Source: Lactuca virosa (taxonomy: Eukaryota > Streptophyta > Magnoliopsida > Asterales > Asteraceae). From it: a stretch of DNA of 64,000 nt. Position numbers and translations under genes: made by a program. Below are positions 1 through 10,622 of the stretch, piece by piece. Each line of letters starts with the position of its first letter. Positions within the stretch are counted from its first letter, which is position 1. The stretch covers positions 248,448,618 through 248,512,617 of the forward strand of contig CAKMRJ010005523.1 in assembly GCA_928212115.1 (NCBI GenBank), in the 5' to 3' direction. The notes beneath the pieces are model-generated. The model did no database searches. It was not told the DNA's origin and worked only from the letters and a program-made list of their open reading frames with translations.

Positions 1-399
1 GGACACAGGTATATTGAGATATTTAAGAATAGAGTTTACCTTGTTGATCATCTGATAACATTCACTAATTTGCTCAAGAACCGGTCTTGCAGTGAAACAA
101 CTATCACTCCCACGTCCATTATCAGTAGCATATCCTCGCATCCGTTAGACATCATTTGTCACCATCAAACATCTACCTCCAAACTGCGAATCCTCTTCTT
201 TCGCAACGAAACTTCTTCCATGAGTAGGCCTGCGTACCTCCTCATCTTCAGAATCAGTGGACCAAACTTCCACCCTGCCAAATTCATCATTAGCTTCATT
301 TTCTTGCACAATTAAAGTAGTCATTCAGTTATCAACATTCTTTTTCTTCTTTATCTCCTCAAGCTTTCGGATATAATAGGTCTCATCGTCTTCTCATTC

Positions 400-1410
400 A
401 ACCTTCGCAACATGCACTCTTTAGCCAAGTGATTTTTTCCATGACAGTAGTTACAATCGTAGCCAAAGTCACCCATGAGCTTCTTCTCCTTCTTGTCTTC
501 TTCTTTCTGAGAAGTGCTTGCATTTTCCTATTTCACCTTCTTTCAGTTGTAGCTTCCTTGCCAGTTTCGGTTCTTGTTCCGGTTGAAGTTCTTCTTTGCG
601 AACCTCTTTGGATTTGACACCATCAATGCGAACTCTTCCTTAGAAAGTTCACAATCAGAGAGCTCAAACCCCGAATCATCATCCTCAACAGCTTTCTTAC
701 CCTTAGCAACAAGAGCCAGTGAACCCATCCCAAAAACTACTTTTTCCTTCTTTTGTCACTTCATCTTCATGCGACCTTAGGATCCTAACAAGCTTAGCCA
801 ATGTTTAGTTCTTGAACTGCTCATGTGCTTTAACAATGGACACAATAACTTTCCATTCAGATCTCAGACCATTCATGAACGTGACTTTTTGCTCTATGAG
901 TTCACGTCCAATTTTATGTTTCATCATCCTGTTGAAAAAATGATTATAGCGATTGAAGGTCTGATCCAAAATTTCTTCAAGCTTTTAAACAAAGGCCCAA
1001 ACTTTGAAAATAACAAAGTTTGAGTCGAATGCTCCAGATCAGCGTCAGTGGAGTACAATTCTTTGAGCCTATCCAAGATTCCTTTTGCAGTGTCAAGAGA
1101 ACTCACCAAACGGAATGTGTCTGGTGGCAAGGAAAATCTAATGATCCTCATCGCCTTTACATTGCTAATAAGATTGTCCTTCTCATCTTGTGGAACGTCT
1201 TTAAGACCGAGAAGAAGTTTGTTGTAGTCGGCTTGAGTCTTAACTTCTCTTATGGTTCCTGTATAAACAAACGTCCCAACTGATATGGCTTCCCAGATTA
1301 GATAGCCATTGTCTTTAAGACCAAGAACATAGTCTTCAAAATGCAACACCAGCACTTCATATTCACTAGGGAATAAGATAGGAATCCTGGTTGTGGATCC
1401 GATGCTGCTT
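400..1410 (-). pseudogene. Copia gag (UBN2 type) with zinc knuckle, broken
   Basis: Structural capsid-nucleocapsid protein of a Ty1/copia element. The N-terminal part (about 1355-960) reads as an open frame containing a YDC/W-type gag start, a DNGYLIWEAI stretch and an LYSTDADLE helix typical of UBN2 gag. Near 960 the frame shifts; the expected continuation (NGLRSEWK, LAKLVRIL) is found in another frame down to about 730. After another break come an acidic stretch (EDDDSGFELSD, about 680-650) and a basic NRNKNRNW segment. A CCHC knuckle CNYCHGKNHLAKEC lies at about 450-405. At least two frame changes make it non-functional. Downstream pol is outside the window. Confidence 0.7.
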
Positions 1411-1633
1411 GAAATATTTATCGAGTTGACGTGAGAATCTTCTGAATGTATGTTTGAATATCAAACAACCCTGTATGAATCAGATGTGTAAACTAAAAAT
1501 AGTTTTAGGGTAATATGAAGATCAGAGAATAGCGTCGACAATGGTGATGACGTCTAAACCAGATCCAATAAAAGGGGAAACCCTAAAAACTTCTTTCAAC
1601 AGATTAGATGTGTATAGATTACATAGTCTCCTC

Positions 1634-1644
1634 CTCTGATACCA
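1634..1644 (-). promoter_or_regulatory. Primer binding site of element J (initiator tRNA-Met)
   Basis: The minus strand reads TGGTATCAGAG immediately inside the LTR, complementary to the 3' end of plant initiator tRNA-Met. Confidence 0.85.
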
Positions 1645-1646
1645 AT

Positions 1647-1948
1647 TGTTAGGATATTAATCATAGTAAGATCGAATAGATTCAAAACAGAAAAGAATAT
1701 GAACACAGAGAATAGATCAAAACATGCTTAATGATTCAAATCCACAGCCTCAGAAGAACTCGATGAACAATTGCTACTATAGAGGTGTGTTAGGGTTACA
1801 AAAGTATTTCCAAAGATACAAAAATACGGTGCATGCATGTACATTAAATACTATAACCCTAATAATCAACAACGGGTGGAAAGGCCCAACCCGGATACAA
1901 AAACAGACTAACTAAACAGCCCAATGACGCAACATTATATACCCAACA
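1647..1948 (-). repeat. 5' LTR of copia element J
   Basis: 302 bp, bounded on the minus strand by TGTTGGGTATATAATG and ATATCCTAACA, i.e. TG...CA ends. It is followed directly by the primer site. About 300 bp is a normal LTR length for Ty1/copia elements. The second LTR is not in the window, so the boundary rests on terminal motifs and the adjacent primer site. Confidence 0.8.
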
Positions 1949-1994
1949 ATAGTTAGGGTTAAAATTGGAAATACCTCATCATCAGAATGTTACA
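1949..1994 (-). repeat. 3' LTR of element C, 46-bp remnant
   Basis: Starts on the minus strand as TGTAACATTCTGATGATGAG directly after the polypurine tract and matches the start of the 5' LTR at 14184 (TGTCACATTTTAATGATGAG). It is cut by copia J at 1948. Confidence 0.8.
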
Positions 1995-2030
1995 ATTCTC
2001 CCCCATTTGAACTATACTTCATCATCGAAT
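1995..2030 (-). promoter_or_regulatory. Polypurine tract of element C with upstream TTC..GAA motif
   Basis: The minus strand reads AAATGGGGGAGAAT just before the 3' LTR, the second-strand priming site. Immediately upstream is GAATTCGATGATGAAG, the conserved pre-tract motif also seen in elements A, B, D, F and I. Confidence 0.8.
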
Positions 2031-2039
2031 TCCGTTGCT

Positions 2040-2594
2040 GTGAACAAATCCAGGAAATGCTCTCGCATCTCAGAATCAGGTTCCAATGTCCATTCGGAAC
2101 CCTTCCGATGCTGCCACTAAACCTTGACTAAAGATACCACCAACTTGCACAAGGTCTTCGTCTTCCAGTCCGAGATTGCCACCGGTCTCTCCACATCATT
2201 CAAGCGATCATCAACCTGAATATCCCCTAAGGGAACAACTGTTGATTCTTGAGCCACACCCTTTTGAAGCTGTGAAACATGGAATGTGTTATGGAACTGG
2301 CTGAGCTCCTCAGGCAAATCCCATCTGTACTCTACCTTCCCAACCCTGGCTACCACTCAAAATGACCCAATATATCGAGGACCCAACTTTCCCTCTTCCT
2401 AAAGTGTATTTCACCCTTTAAAGGTGATAACTTTAGCAAAACCATGTCTCTAACATGTAATTCCAACTCGGCCCGATGCTTATCAGCATAACTCTTCTGT
2501 CGAATCTGAGCTGTCTGTAGTCTCTGCCTAATTTTCTGGATGAGCTCTATTGTGTGAAGGACTACCTCAGTCCTTCCCACGGCTCTATGCTGAA
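2040..2594 (-). pseudogene. Element C integrase C-terminal region and chromodomain-like tail (pol 3' end)
   Basis: This is the last part of the gypsy polyprotein. It follows element I and begins HRAVGRTEVVLHTIELIQ, then RLQTAQIRQKSYADK (integrase linker). A break near 2350 is followed by the GKVEYRWDLPEELS...HNTFHVSQL segment that is conserved in Tekay/Del integrases, then IQVDD..ERPVAI. The end (about 2110-2040) reads WTLEP and EMREHFLDLF, matching the C-terminal chromodomain region that ends intact copies with EHYPELF. Stops occur at about 2117 and 2350. In the family this tail guides integration to chromatin; here it is decayed. Confidence 0.8.
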
Positions 2595-3039
2595 TGTAGC
2601 ATTAGTCAAAATAGGTCAATAACAATCACATGTGATTATACCAATCATGTAATGTGATTTTCTTAAACTAGTAATATGAGAAACTTACTATGTAGTTCAT
2701 GAATAAATTCTAATACAAATATGAACTTTCATACATACTTTATATTATAAATCAAAGTATACGTCCATATGATTCCAAAAATATAGAGAACGTCTAAATC
2801 TGACTTCGTGTGAAGAAGTTATGATAAACTCTAACACTATAAAATCTCTATAACAAGAGGAATTTAAAATGAACTTAGAATTAGCTATTTTAATCTACAA
2901 TAAAGTTGTAGTACTCGGAATTACCTAAGTGTGGATATAAAGAACGTCAAAAACGGAGTGCGTACGCATACGTTATGACCTTCCGAAGTTACAACTGTTT
3001 GAGAGCATAAAACGTGTCAGAAACCCTAATCTGACTGGA

Positions 3040-3284
3040 CTCACGATGTGAGCTTTATTTCTCACGACGTGAGGAGTCAAAAAGCCACATTTCGAAGCTA
3101 AAATTCTACGGAACGATAACTCAAAAGCTCACGACGTGAGCAAGGATTTCTCACGACGTGAGAGAGCCACATTTCGAAGCTAGAAGTCAAACGGACACTA
3201 ATCAAGCCTAGAAAACACCTGGGAATACTACGGGATGACTCTTGCCATGGCTCACGATGTGAGTCTTGATTCTCACGACGTGAG
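3040..3284 (+). promoter_or_regulatory. Element I palindrome-pair array upstream of TATA box
   Basis: CTCACG-N-CGTGAG palindromes start at 3040 and 3061 (21 bp apart), 3128 and 3150 (22), and 3251 and 3272 (21). The TATAAATA box is at 3301-3308. The same array recurs in the 3' LTR (about 7131-7373) with TATA at 7392. Confidence 0.75.
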
Positions 3285-3660
3285 AGAGCCAATATCAGCC
3301 TATAAATAGCAAGTCCGACCTCCTCTCATTACACCAAAATCTCTTCTCTCTCTCTCTCTCTCGTTTGTTGAGGCCGTTTCGCATGTCGAGCCCGACGATC
3401 ACGAACTGCTGACCGTTTCTAGTTAGATTCCATAAAATCAGGCTACTAGGGTGAGTTTCACGGCCCCACTTTTTAATGTTTTCGGGGGAAAACGCATGCT
3501 AAATATTGTATACAAGTTAATACTATGTTTATATGATAGTATGATCATTAACCGGGATATAATTATTTTGTATCTAAAAATATATACAACTATCAAAAAC
3601 TTGTTAGCATGCTATTATTATAGAAGTATATTAATGTAGACCTTGAATTATACTTGGGAG

Positions 3661-3661
<1 letters not shown>

Positions 3662-3701
<40 letters not shown>

Positions 3702-3714
3702 ATATATATAATAC

Positions 3715-3752
<38 letters not shown>
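3662..3752. repeat. (TA)n microsatellite in element I 5' LTR
   Basis: About 90 bp of alternating TA with a short interruption; nearly absent at the matching place in the 3' LTR (about 7765), so it expanded after insertion. Confidence 0.95.
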
Positions 3753-4546
3753 TATGTTCGATATAGTTCCGGAGTCATACTCAGAAGTTCTATATGCTAA
3801 TTGTTAAGTATATTGTTATTGTTGGTTTTATGTTAAGATAAAATCCGGTATGGTATTAATATAGTCCTGAAGTTATATGTGGGAATTCTATAAATACTTG
3901 TTAAGTATGTTATTATTGTTGGTTTTATGTTAAGATAAAACCTGGTTTTACGTCAAGTTATAATTGTTGTACTGCGTAAATATTATGAAATTAGGAGTAA
4001 TGTGTAAAAGCATAGTCTAGTAACTTAGGGTTTTAGACACGAAAATGCTTTTGTTGTTAGGACGGTAGGAAGCCGACAAAGTCTACATGAGCTACCCTAT
4101 TCATCAACTAAGATTGGGGATCTTAGTGGAAGTCCTTTGACCTGTAAGCGTTAATCCCGTGTGAGCGAGGAAGTTGTGTATGAATAATATACGGGTTGAC
4201 AACCCCACTCGTGGTTACTAGCTATAACCCAATATAAGCGAGTGAAGAACTGTCCTTTTTTTGTTTATTGTTCCGGCGTCGATGAAGCGCGTGTTATTTT
4301 TTATATGTTGTGGAAATCCTCATGGAAATCATGAGTGGGCTGTCCTGATGGAAATCATGAGTAGGTGTCATAGGTTTTGTATGTCAAAACAGCGATTACA
4401 GACTCATGGTAGCAAATTGTTAGAAACATTATACTTTGTCGTTATACAAGTATTAATGTTAAGTATAAGTTTCCCCAACACTTAAACTCTAAGTACAAGG
4501 AATGTTTTGATATATCACTTGTTTAATAAGTAAACTATTATACCTA

Positions 4547-4548
<2 letters not shown>

Positions 4549-4633
<85 letters not shown>
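4549..4633. repeat. (TA)n microsatellite in element I 5' LTR
   Basis: Two TA runs separated by AAATA. The matching run in the 3' LTR (8568-8605) is shorter. Confidence 0.95.
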
Positions 4634-4636
<3 letters not shown>

Positions 4637-4842
4637 TGTTGGAGAGTCAAAATGATACTTTCAAAACTATACTTTTGAGACTCTGAAAAAGTATTAATTA
4701 TATGGAGTCAAAACCTGTGAACTCACCAAATTTATGTTGACGTATTTCAAAATGCATGTGTTTTCAGGAATTCGATAACTGTGATACAAGGAATGACGTT
4801 ACACCGCCCGGTGTTTCCGCCGCCGACCGGGGTGTGACAGAT

Positions 4843-4854
4843 TGATATCAGAGC
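4843..4854 (+). promoter_or_regulatory. Primer binding site of element I
   Basis: TGATATCAGAGC, one mismatch from the tRNA-Met complement TGGTATCAGAGC, four bases inside the LTR end. Confidence 0.8.
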
Positions 4855-5399
4855 TATTTACAATAGTGAATTAGTACTTTCTTAGGAAAGCACAACTATA
4901 GTTTAGGGCTTACTCTATTAGGTTTAGGTATACCCCTTAGACTACAATAAAAAGTATTATTAATTATTTATTGAAGAACTACTTACGGGAGCGGTGACAG
5001 GATAGACACGTCGCTTTGGGTTGATGGATTTCAGAATGGCTATATGCTAAAATGATCCTGCCCTCTGACTGTCATGACTGGCCGGTGCCTTATCAGCTAG
5101 CCCTGAAGTAACAAACAATAATTAATCGAGCATCAATATAACAAATAATAAATATAGAGTCATATATGAAGACTCAGACCCGCGATGATAATACACCTAA
5201 ATACCCGGAATGCTTTTGATATCAAGGATTTAGATCAAATATTCCAACCAAAGTTTATATGTGCATAGATCCTATCACAACTAAGTATAGGTGTACAACT
5301 ACATTTTATTATGATCAGATCATATGAATTATTTAAAATGGGAGTAATATTTGATAGACTAAACACTTGGTGATCCAAAATGTATAGGAACTAAACAAA

Positions 5400-6577
5400 A
5401 TGCCTAGAAGAAGTAGCGCTCGACTAAACCTTAACCAACGACCAGAACCACAACAACAACAACAACAACAACCGCAACCACCACCACCAAAAATAAACCC
5501 CTCAATAAGTTCAGCAGAACTTGAAGAAATTATAGCTTAGAGAATCACTGCAGCTCTAGCTAACGTCACAACAGGAGGAGTTAGAAATGAAGGCAATGTA
5601 GGGACGGCTAGAATGTGTACCTACAAAGACTTTATGAATTGCAAACCAAAGAGCTTCCATGGAACGGAAGGAGTCATTAATTTGACCAGGTGAATTGAAA
5701 AGACAGAATCCGTCTTTCAAATAAGCTTTTATCCAGAGGATTGTAAAGTATGATTTGCAAGATGTACTTTTGCTGATGTGGTGTTAACGTGGTGGAAAAA
5801 CCATGTTACTACAATGGGAATCAATACTACAAATTCCATGAAATAGGAGGAGTTGAAGACGATGCTAGTAGAAGAGTATTCCCAAGAGAGGAAATACAAA
5901 AGCTGGAAGAAGAACTATGGAACCTAACAATGGAGGACTCAGAGATAAATGCTTATACCGCCAGATTCAATGACCTTGCGGTGATGTGTCCGACACTTGT
6001 AACCCCAGAGTACAAGAAGATAGAGCGATATATCTGGGGTCTAGCATCACAAATCAAAGGAATGGTGATCGCATCAAAGCCTACAACATATGACACTACA
6101 AAGTGTATAGCTCATCATCTAACCAGCACAGAAATCCAAGTGGGATTTATGGTCACAAAAGCTAAGTCTCCCGAATCTAGAAGGAACAAGCGCAAATTTA
6201 ATGGGAAGAATCCCAAACAATCATCTGAGAAGAGACATGATGTGGTAACTAATTATGCAGCCACAACAACAATACCCATACAACCAAGGAAGTATGTTGG
6301 AACATTTCCAGAGTGCACTCAGTGTAACTGTCATCACCTAGGTAACTGTTCATGGTGGAGTCAATGCAACCATCAGCACGCAGGTGACTGTTATATTTGC
6401 ATGAAGTGCAAAAAGAAGGGACACACTGCCAGTTACTGCAGGAGCACAACACCTATAACAGTAAATCAAGAAACAAACACTGGAACAGGCTATGATGGAG
6501 GAAGATCGTGTTTTGAGTGTGGTGAAATTGAACATATCAAGAAGGAATGTCCAAAGTTAAGGAGTCAAGGAAGTTAG
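5400..6577 (+). pseudogene. Element I gag (capsid plus multiple zinc knuckles), broken
   Basis: The ATG at 5400 opens a gypsy gag: basic start MPRRSSARLNLN, a Gln/Pro-rich low-complexity stretch, then TYKDFMNCKPKSFHGTEGV, the hallmark of the retrotransposon gag domain. In-frame stops occur at about 5537, 5690 and 5751, and the frame shifts near 5880. Beyond this 5880-6577 is open: EEIQKLEEELWNL, then four CCHC-like knuckles, CTQCNCHHLGNC, SQCNHQHAGDC, CMKCKKKGHTASYC and CFECGEIEHIKKEC. Four knuckles is more than the one or two usual in plant gypsy gag. After the stop at 6577 another frame still shows SREAILDPLVVSGT, the start of the protease leader, where pol has been removed. Confidence 0.82.
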
Positions 6578-6647
6578 GCCATGGTAGGGCATTTGTAATA
6601 GAAAGCAGGGAAGCTATCCTGGACCCTTTAGTGGTATCTGGTACAAA

Positions 6648-6685
6648 ATAAATTTTGGGACGAAATTAATTCAATGGGGGGAGAA
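6648..6685 (+). promoter_or_regulatory. Pre-tract hairpin and polypurine tract of element I
   Basis: AATTTTGGGACGAAATT can pair as a 7-bp stem with a GGA loop, followed by AATGGGGGGAGAA directly before the 3' LTR TG. Known Tekay/Del-like elements carry AATTTCGGGACGAAATT at this spot. Confidence 0.8.
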
Positions 6686-8565
6686 TGTAACACTAGTCAA
6701 AATAGGTCAATAACAATCACATGTGATTATACCAATCATGTAATGTGATTGTGTTAAACTAGTAATGTGATAAACTTACCATGTAGTTCATGAATAAATT
6801 CTAATACAAATATGAACTGTCATACATACTTTATAGTATAAATCAAAAAATACGCCCATACGATTCCAAAAATATAGAGAACATCTAAATCTGACATCGC
6901 CTGAAGAAGTTATGATAAACTCTAACACTATAAAATCTCTATAACAAGAGGAATTTAAAATAGACTTAGAATTAGCTATTTTAATCTAAAATAAAGTTGT
7001 AGTACTCGGAATTACCTAAGCGTGGATATAAAGAACGTCAAAAACAGAGTTCGTACGCAAACGTTATGACCTTCCGAAGTTACAACTGTTTGAGAGCATG
7101 ACACGTGTCAGAAACCCTAATCTGACTGGACTCACGATGTGAGCTTTATTTCTCACGACGTGAGGAGTCAAAAAGCCACATTTCGAAGCTAGAATTCTAT
7201 GGAACAATAACTCAAAAGCTCACGACCTGAGCAAGAATTTCTCACGACGTGAGAGAGCCACATTTCGAAGCTAGAAGTCAAACGGACACTAATCAAGCCT
7301 AGAAAACACCTGGGAAGACTACGGGATGACTCTTGCCATGGCTGACGACGTGAGTCTTGATTGTCACGACGTGAGAGAGCCAATATCAGCCTATAAATAG
7401 CAAGTCTGACCTCTTCTCTCGTTACACCAAAATCTCTTCTCTCTCTCTCTCTCTCTCTCTCGTTTGTCAAGACCGTTTCGCATGCCGAGCCCGACGATCA
7501 CGAACTGCTGACCGTTTCTAGTTAGATTCCATAAAATCACGCTACTAGGGTGAGTTTCACGGCTCCACTTTTTAATGTTTTCGAGGCAAAATGCATGCTA
7601 AATATTGTATACAACTTAATACTATGTTTATATGATAGTATGATCGTTAACCGGGATATAACTATTTTGTATCTAAAAATATTTACAATTATGATAAACT
7701 TGTTAGCATGCTATTATTATAGAAGTATATTAATGTAGACCTTGAGTTATACTTGGGAGTTCTGTATATATATTATTTGTCATATAGTTTCGGAGTCATA
7801 CTCGAAAGTTCTATATGCTAATTGTTAAGTATATTGTTATTGTTGGTTTTATGTTAAGATAAAACCTGGTATGTTATTAATATAGTCCTAAAGTTATATG
7901 CGGGAGTTCTATAAATACTTGTTAAGTATTCTATTATTGTTGGTTTTATGTTAAGATAAAACCTAGTTTTACTTCAAGTTATAATTGTTGTACTGCCTAA
8001 ATATTATGAAATTAGGAGTAATGTCTAAAAGCATAGTCTAGTAACTTAGGGTTTTAGACACGAAAATGCTTTTGTTGTTAGGACTGTAGGATGCCGACAA
8101 AGTCTGCATGAGCTACCCTATTCATCAACCAAGATTGGGGATCTTAGTGGAATTCCTCTGACCTGTAACCGTTAATACCGTGTGAGCGTGGAAGTTATGT
8201 ATGAATAATATACGGGTTGACAACCCCACTCGTGGTTACTAGCTATAACCCAATATAAGCGAGTGACAAATTGTCCTTTTTTGTTTATTGTTCTTGCGTC
8301 GATGAAGCGCGCATATTGTTTATATGTTGTGGAAATCCTCATGGAAATCATGAGTGGCCTGTCCTCATGGAAAGCATGAGTGGGTATCAGAGGTTTTGTA
8401 TGTCATAGCAGCGGTTACAGACTCACGGTAGCAAATTGTTAGGAACATTATACTTTGTCATTATACAAGTATTAATGTTAAGTATAAGTTTCCCCAACAC
8501 TTATACTCTAAGTACAAGGAATGCTTTGATATATCACTTCTTTAATAAGTAAACTATTATACCTA

Positions 8566-8608
<43 letters not shown>

Positions 8609-8811
8609 GTTGGAGAGTCAAAATGATACTTTCAAAACTACACTTTTGAGACTCTAAAAGAGTATTATTTTATATGGAGTCAAAACTTGTGAACTCACCA
8701 ACTTTATGTTGATGTATTTCAAAATGCATGTGTTTTCCGGAATTCGATAACTGTGATGCAAGGAATGACGTTACACCGCCCAGTATTTCCGCCGCCGACC
8801 GGGGTGTGACA
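6686..8811 (+). repeat. 3' LTR of element I
   Basis: Starts TGTAACACTAGTC, ends GGGGTGTGACA. Closely matches the 5' LTR apart from microsatellite length and scattered substitutions. The acceptor-like TTTTCAG of the 5' LTR is TTTTCCG here (about 8740). Confidence 0.9.
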
Positions 8812-8816
8812 CCCAA

Positions 8817-9645
8817 CGTCTCCCCAACACACTGGGGTGCGACACTTCCTCCCATAGAGGAGCTCGAAGGGCGGCACACCAATATTGGAGTGGTAGTTGT
8901 TGCTATATGAAAACTCAACTAAGGGAAGGTAGGAGTCCCAACTCCCACCAAAATCAAGTACACAAGCTCTCAACTTGTCCTCAAGTGTCTGAATGGTCTA
9001 CTCACTCTGACCGTCTAGTTGCGGATGATAAGCAGTGCTGAGATGCAACCTCATACCCAGTTCCTCGTGGAACTTCTGCCAGAAATGAGATGTGAAACTA
9101 ACATCTTGATCAGATACAATGGAGACTGGAATACCCTGCAGAGCAACGATCTTGCGCACATACAATTCGGCCAATTTCTCGGCTGATGAGCTCTTACGGA
9201 TAGCCAAGAAATGGGCACTCTTGGTCAACCGATCCACTATCACCCAAATTACATCATGCCCTTTAGCCGTACGAGGTAACTTGGAAAAGAAATCCATAGT
9301 AATATGTTCCCATATCCATGTGGGAACCTCCAGTGGCTGTAACTTGCCATGCGGTCTCTGGTGTGTTTAGCCTTTACCATCCAACATGTCAAGCACCTCT
9401 CAACATACCATGCTATCTTCTTCATCATGCATGACCACTATTAGCTAGGCCTCAAATCACGGTACATCTTGGTGGCTCTAGGGTGTATCGAAAACCTAGA
9501 CCTGTGTGCCTCCTCTAATACAGTCCGTCTGATCCCACCAATATCTAGCACCCAAACCCGTCCATATCGTGTCAATAATCTGCGACTGTCAGTAGTAACT
9601 CTATCAATCTCACCCTTGAGCCTCTCATGCTTCCAATTTTCCTTC
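8817..9645 (-). pseudogene. Element C integrase: zinc-binding and catalytic core
   Basis: The integrase inserts the cDNA into the genome. Reading down the minus strand, a HHCC-type zinc region appears at about 9560-9390 (EEAHRSRFSIHP...WYVERCLTC), with stops. The catalytic core runs from MDFFSKLPRTAKG at 9297 with VIWVIVDRLTKSAHF (first Asp), VSIVSDQDVSFTSHFW (second Asp) and AYHPQLDGQSE (Glu region). A stop (TGA) follows DGQSE near 9000. The core continues LRACVLDFGGSWDSYLPLVEFSYSN to CRTPVCWGDVG, where element I interrupts. All DDE-region motifs are recognisable, but stops and the insertion abolish function. Confidence 0.85.
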
Positions 9646-9649
9646 TTGA

Positions 9650-10622
9650 ATCACTCGGCCTGAGCCTCCCTGATCAAATCCAACAATGGCGAATCACTCG
9701 AAATCCTCATACATAGTCCTCCGATCGTAGAACTAGCCGTCTTGCGGCTCAAAGCATCAGCCGCCACATTGGCCTTCCCAGGATGATATAGAACCTCACT
9801 GTCATAATCCTTGACCACGTCAAGCCACCTACGTGTCTCATATTCTGATTCGGCTGATCCATGAGATATCTCAAACTCTTGTGATCCATGTAGATAGTAC
9901 ACCGAACCCTATACAAGTAATGACGCCAAATCTTGAGATCAAACACTACTGCCCCCAACTCCAAATCATGAGTCAGATACCGGACCCCATGTGGCTGCAT
10001 CTGCTGAGAAGCATAATTAATAACTCTCCCATGCACCATAAGCACTGCGCCGAAACTCGTGATGGATGCATCAAAAAATACCACAAAATCCTCATCACCT
10101 TCGGGGAATGTCAACACTGGGGCTCCACACAATTTCTTTCTTAGAGTCTCGAATGCCACCTGCTACTCAAGGCCCCAACAGAAATACATGCCCTTCCTCG
10201 TCTGATGAGTGAGAGGTACTGCAATCTTGGAGAAGTCCTAAATAAATCTCCGATAATATCCTGCTAAACCCAATAAACTGCTGATCTCCGAGGGAGACTT
10301 CGAAACCTCCCACTACATCACGGCCTCAATCTTGGCTGGATCGACCAAAATCCTGTTTTGGTTAATGAGTTTTCCCAAGAACTGGACCTCTCGTAACCAA
10401 AACTCACACTTCGAGAACTTAGCATACAAAAATTCTCACCTCAGAATTCCCAAAAGTACTCAAAGGTACTCCTCGTGTGGCTCACTGTTCTTGGAATACA
10501 CCAAGATATCATCAATGAAAACAATAATTGATCGATCGAGCATCGGCCTGCATACCCGATTCATCAAATCCATAAATTCCTCAGGTGCACTGGTGAGCCC
10601 TGCTAAAAGACTGAGATACAAT
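9650..10622 (-). pseudogene. Element C reverse transcriptase (palm and thumb) and RNase H
   Basis: The sequence opens abruptly at about 10622 with AGLTSAP, then FMDLMNRVCRPMLD and the RT active-site box IIVFIDDILVYSK (about 10545-10500). Stops break the next part; GYYRRFI and LREVQFLG are visible out of frame. RNase H begins at about 10160 (VAFETLRKKL) with FVVFFDASITSFGAVL as the first Asp box, then YASQQMQPH, DLELGAVVF and DHKSLRYLMDQ. A frameshift near 9850 leads to RRWLDVVKDYDSEV...NVAADALSRK, the connection to integrase. The RT fingers and the end of protease are missing, consistent with a deletion of roughly 0.8 kb joining protease to RT. Confidence 0.85.

Larger units (their letters stand above)
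1..1948 (-). mobile_element. Element J: Ty1/copia retrotransposon, 5' part, runs off the left edge
   Basis: Read on the minus strand this is LTR (1647-1948), primer site, then a gag coding region with UBN2-type domain and one zinc knuckle. The pol part and 3' LTR lie beyond position 1. It is inserted in the 3' LTR of gypsy element C, whose sequence resumes at 1949; the five bases ATAGT at 1949-1953 are the expected target duplication, but the partner copy is outside the window. Confidence 0.85.
2595..4839 (+). repeat. 5' LTR of element I
   Basis: Starts TGTAGCATTAGTC and ends GGGGTGTGACA. It contains three pairs of CTCACGNCGTGAG palindromes (3040-3284), a TATAAATA box at 3301, a CT-rich start region (3341-3363), a splice-donor-like GTGAGT at 3451 and an acceptor-like TTTTCAG ending at 4767. 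Long TA microsatellites lie at 3662-3752 and 4549-4633. Confidence 0.9.
2595..8811 (+). mobile_element. Element I: gag-only gypsy retrotransposon (TR-GAG type)
   Basis: Two long LTRs (2595-4839 and 6686-8811) flank only 1.85 kb containing a primer site, a gag gene and a polypurine tract. No protease, RT or integrase is present. The flanks are CTGAA (2590-2594) and CCCAA (8812-8816), a degenerate 5-bp target duplication (3/5); removing the element restores the reading frame of element C integrase, which supports these limits. It must have been mobilised by pol products of another element. Confidence 0.9.

Noticed and set aside
7189..7470. Minus-strand open frame with an Arg-Glu run, also near 3098-3292
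   Set aside because: It lies across the CT-rich repeat and palindrome array of element I LTR and is opposite to the element's transcription.
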